A stretch of 64,000 nt of DNA from Arma custos (lineage: Eukaryota > Arthropoda > Insecta > Hemiptera > Pentatomidae). Each line of letters opens with the position of its first letter. Position 1 is the stretch's first letter. The position numbers and the translations under genes are program-made. The notes beneath the pieces are model-generated. The model saw only the letters and a program-made list of their open reading frames with translations, did not search any database and was not told where the DNA came from. The stretch covers positions 20,738,278-20,802,277 of the forward strand of contig CM073762.1 of assembly GCA_037127475.1 (NCBI GenBank), read 5' to 3'. Shown here piece by piece: positions 62,824 to 64,000 of this stretch.

Positions 62824-64000
62824 AATACAGAAGAAATATTCTTTTGCAACAAATTCTTCAATGTTAGCAATAAATTTAACGTTATTATTTATTTGATAAC
62901 CTAGTTTTATGAAAAATGTATTATTTACTTTTTATTTGTTTTAAAAATATAAAATCTGTTACAGTTTAATTGACTACAGACCTTTTGCACTTGAGCTGCC
63001 ACATCTCGCTTTCATTAATGCAATATATTAGCTATTATATTTATTGTTAGCACATAGTTTATTGTTAGACATGTTAGAAAATAATGGTAATATCTATTAC
63101 TTTGTAATTTGTTATGTCTATTGACGATATTTAAATATTGAACTTAAGATTTCAGAGCCTTATAATGTGGGTGAAGACAAGTATATCATTGAAAATTGAA
63201 CTGCCCTTTATAAAAAAAAAACTTATCATTAGAAAACCATTTAATCAAAATCAAAATCAAAATTTCTTAAGCTTGAAGTAAAAAAATAAAAATTATGCTT
63301 AACAATTTAAATATTTATATTTTTATTTAGAAAATTATTTTTTTTGTAATTATGATTGAAAAGTTAAAAATCTGAAACAAGAAATTGTTAACACAATGAC
63401 TTTATTTTGGTATGTATGAACAAATATACATACCTAAATTAATCTAAGACTTGAGATATATATATAAAAAAAAGATGCATATTCTCAGAATGCTATCCAT
63501 GACAACGAGATATTAATATAAATTTAGAGTGTTAGAGTTATCTGCTTTTTTATACAAAATAAGTGTATAGTTACTGCTTGCTGATTGTTAACATTTTCCT
63601 TTCCAACGCCTTCAATAAATAAATAGTATTGTTGATTGAAATGTGATAACTCACTTCCTTATCTTTTGTTTTATCAATACCTGCAAGCGTTTAAATATTT
63701 TATTTTTGTATAACTAGTTGCTTCAAATGTGTTTTCCCCCATTTTTGTAGTTAGTATCATTAAATAAATATCTATATATTTTTTCTTGTCGCCTTGTTAT
63801 GGGATGATTTATTTTTCTAAATTTCACGTCAATTATCTGTAACACTTTGACACACACTTTTTTTGATAAGTAAAAAATGTATATTTGTAATTATATTTAA
63901 ATTCATAGGCCCACGTATAGTTTTATTTTTTGTCAAATGTTATAATATAAGAAAGAAAAAAAGTATTGTAACTCTTAACCAATGAAATTATATGTACTAA
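62824..64000 (+). other. 3' UTR and downstream DNA of host gene
   Basis: AT-rich. AATAAA candidates at 62869-62874 and the stronger overlapping pair at 63614-63623 could end the transcript. No further ORF or repeat was recognised to the window end. Confidence 0.4.

Noticed and set aside
1..64000. CRISPR arrays, operons, ribosome binding sites or phage genes
   Set aside because: Spliced exons, SINEs, LINEs and LTR elements mark eukaryotic DNA; no regularly spaced direct repeats of CRISPR type were seen.

Overview
The window is a stretch of an AT-rich arthropod, most probably insect, nuclear genome. The evidence is spliced coding exons, tRNA-derived SINEs, Jockey-type and other non-LTR fragments, a mariner remnant, MITE-like foldbacks, arthropod-style promoter motifs and a 100-N assembly gap. 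Nothing bacterial, organellar or viral-envelope-like was seen. I cannot name the species; several repeat types are the sort common in hemipterans, but that is only an impression.

One host gene appears to span most of the window on the + strand. A GC-richer promoter-like island (about 7740-8189) leads into a tiny first coding exon (8190-8211, starting MFGGLGG). This is phase-compatible with four downstream exons (58238-58503, 60728-60883, 61679-61841, 62741-62823). Joined, they give 690 nt in one open frame, 229 residues plus stop: an Ala/Glu/Lys-rich helical protein with a C-terminal hydrophobic tail. The first intron would be about 50 kb and holds nearly everything else described here.

Inside that intron are two elements with intact genes. 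(1) A 7.06-kb Ty3/Gypsy-type LTR retrotransposon (27974-35031) with two 710-bp LTRs identical by eye, a 4-bp ATCT target duplication, a tRNA-Leu-type primer site, gag with an N-terminal SAP-like motif and a long coiled coil, and a 1420-residue pol. The pol carries, after protease, RT, RNase H and integrase, a C-terminal macrodomain closely resembling the ADP-ribosyl-glutamate hydrolase TARG1/OARD1, with both catalytic residues kept. It inserted into an older SINE copy. (2) A 2.29-kb DNA transposon (40883-43175) with CACAGGCCAAC terminal repeats and an intact 576-residue DDE-type protein. Its metal- and zinc-ligand spacing resembles RAG1/Transib.

The rest is repeat debris. Three tRNA-like repeat families recur (SINE-1, about 14 copies; SINE-2, about 7; a third family with inverted flanks, about 6). 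There are a three-copy MITE family, a ~500-bp foldback in intron 3 of the host gene, hammerhead/Penelope-like stem motifs, a tandemly reiterated LINE/SINE tail, two (TA)n tracts, a perfect 22-bp-arm palindrome, and about a dozen truncated LINE reverse-transcriptase fragments on both strands. Stretches between listed features are AT-rich DNA in which I saw no gene.
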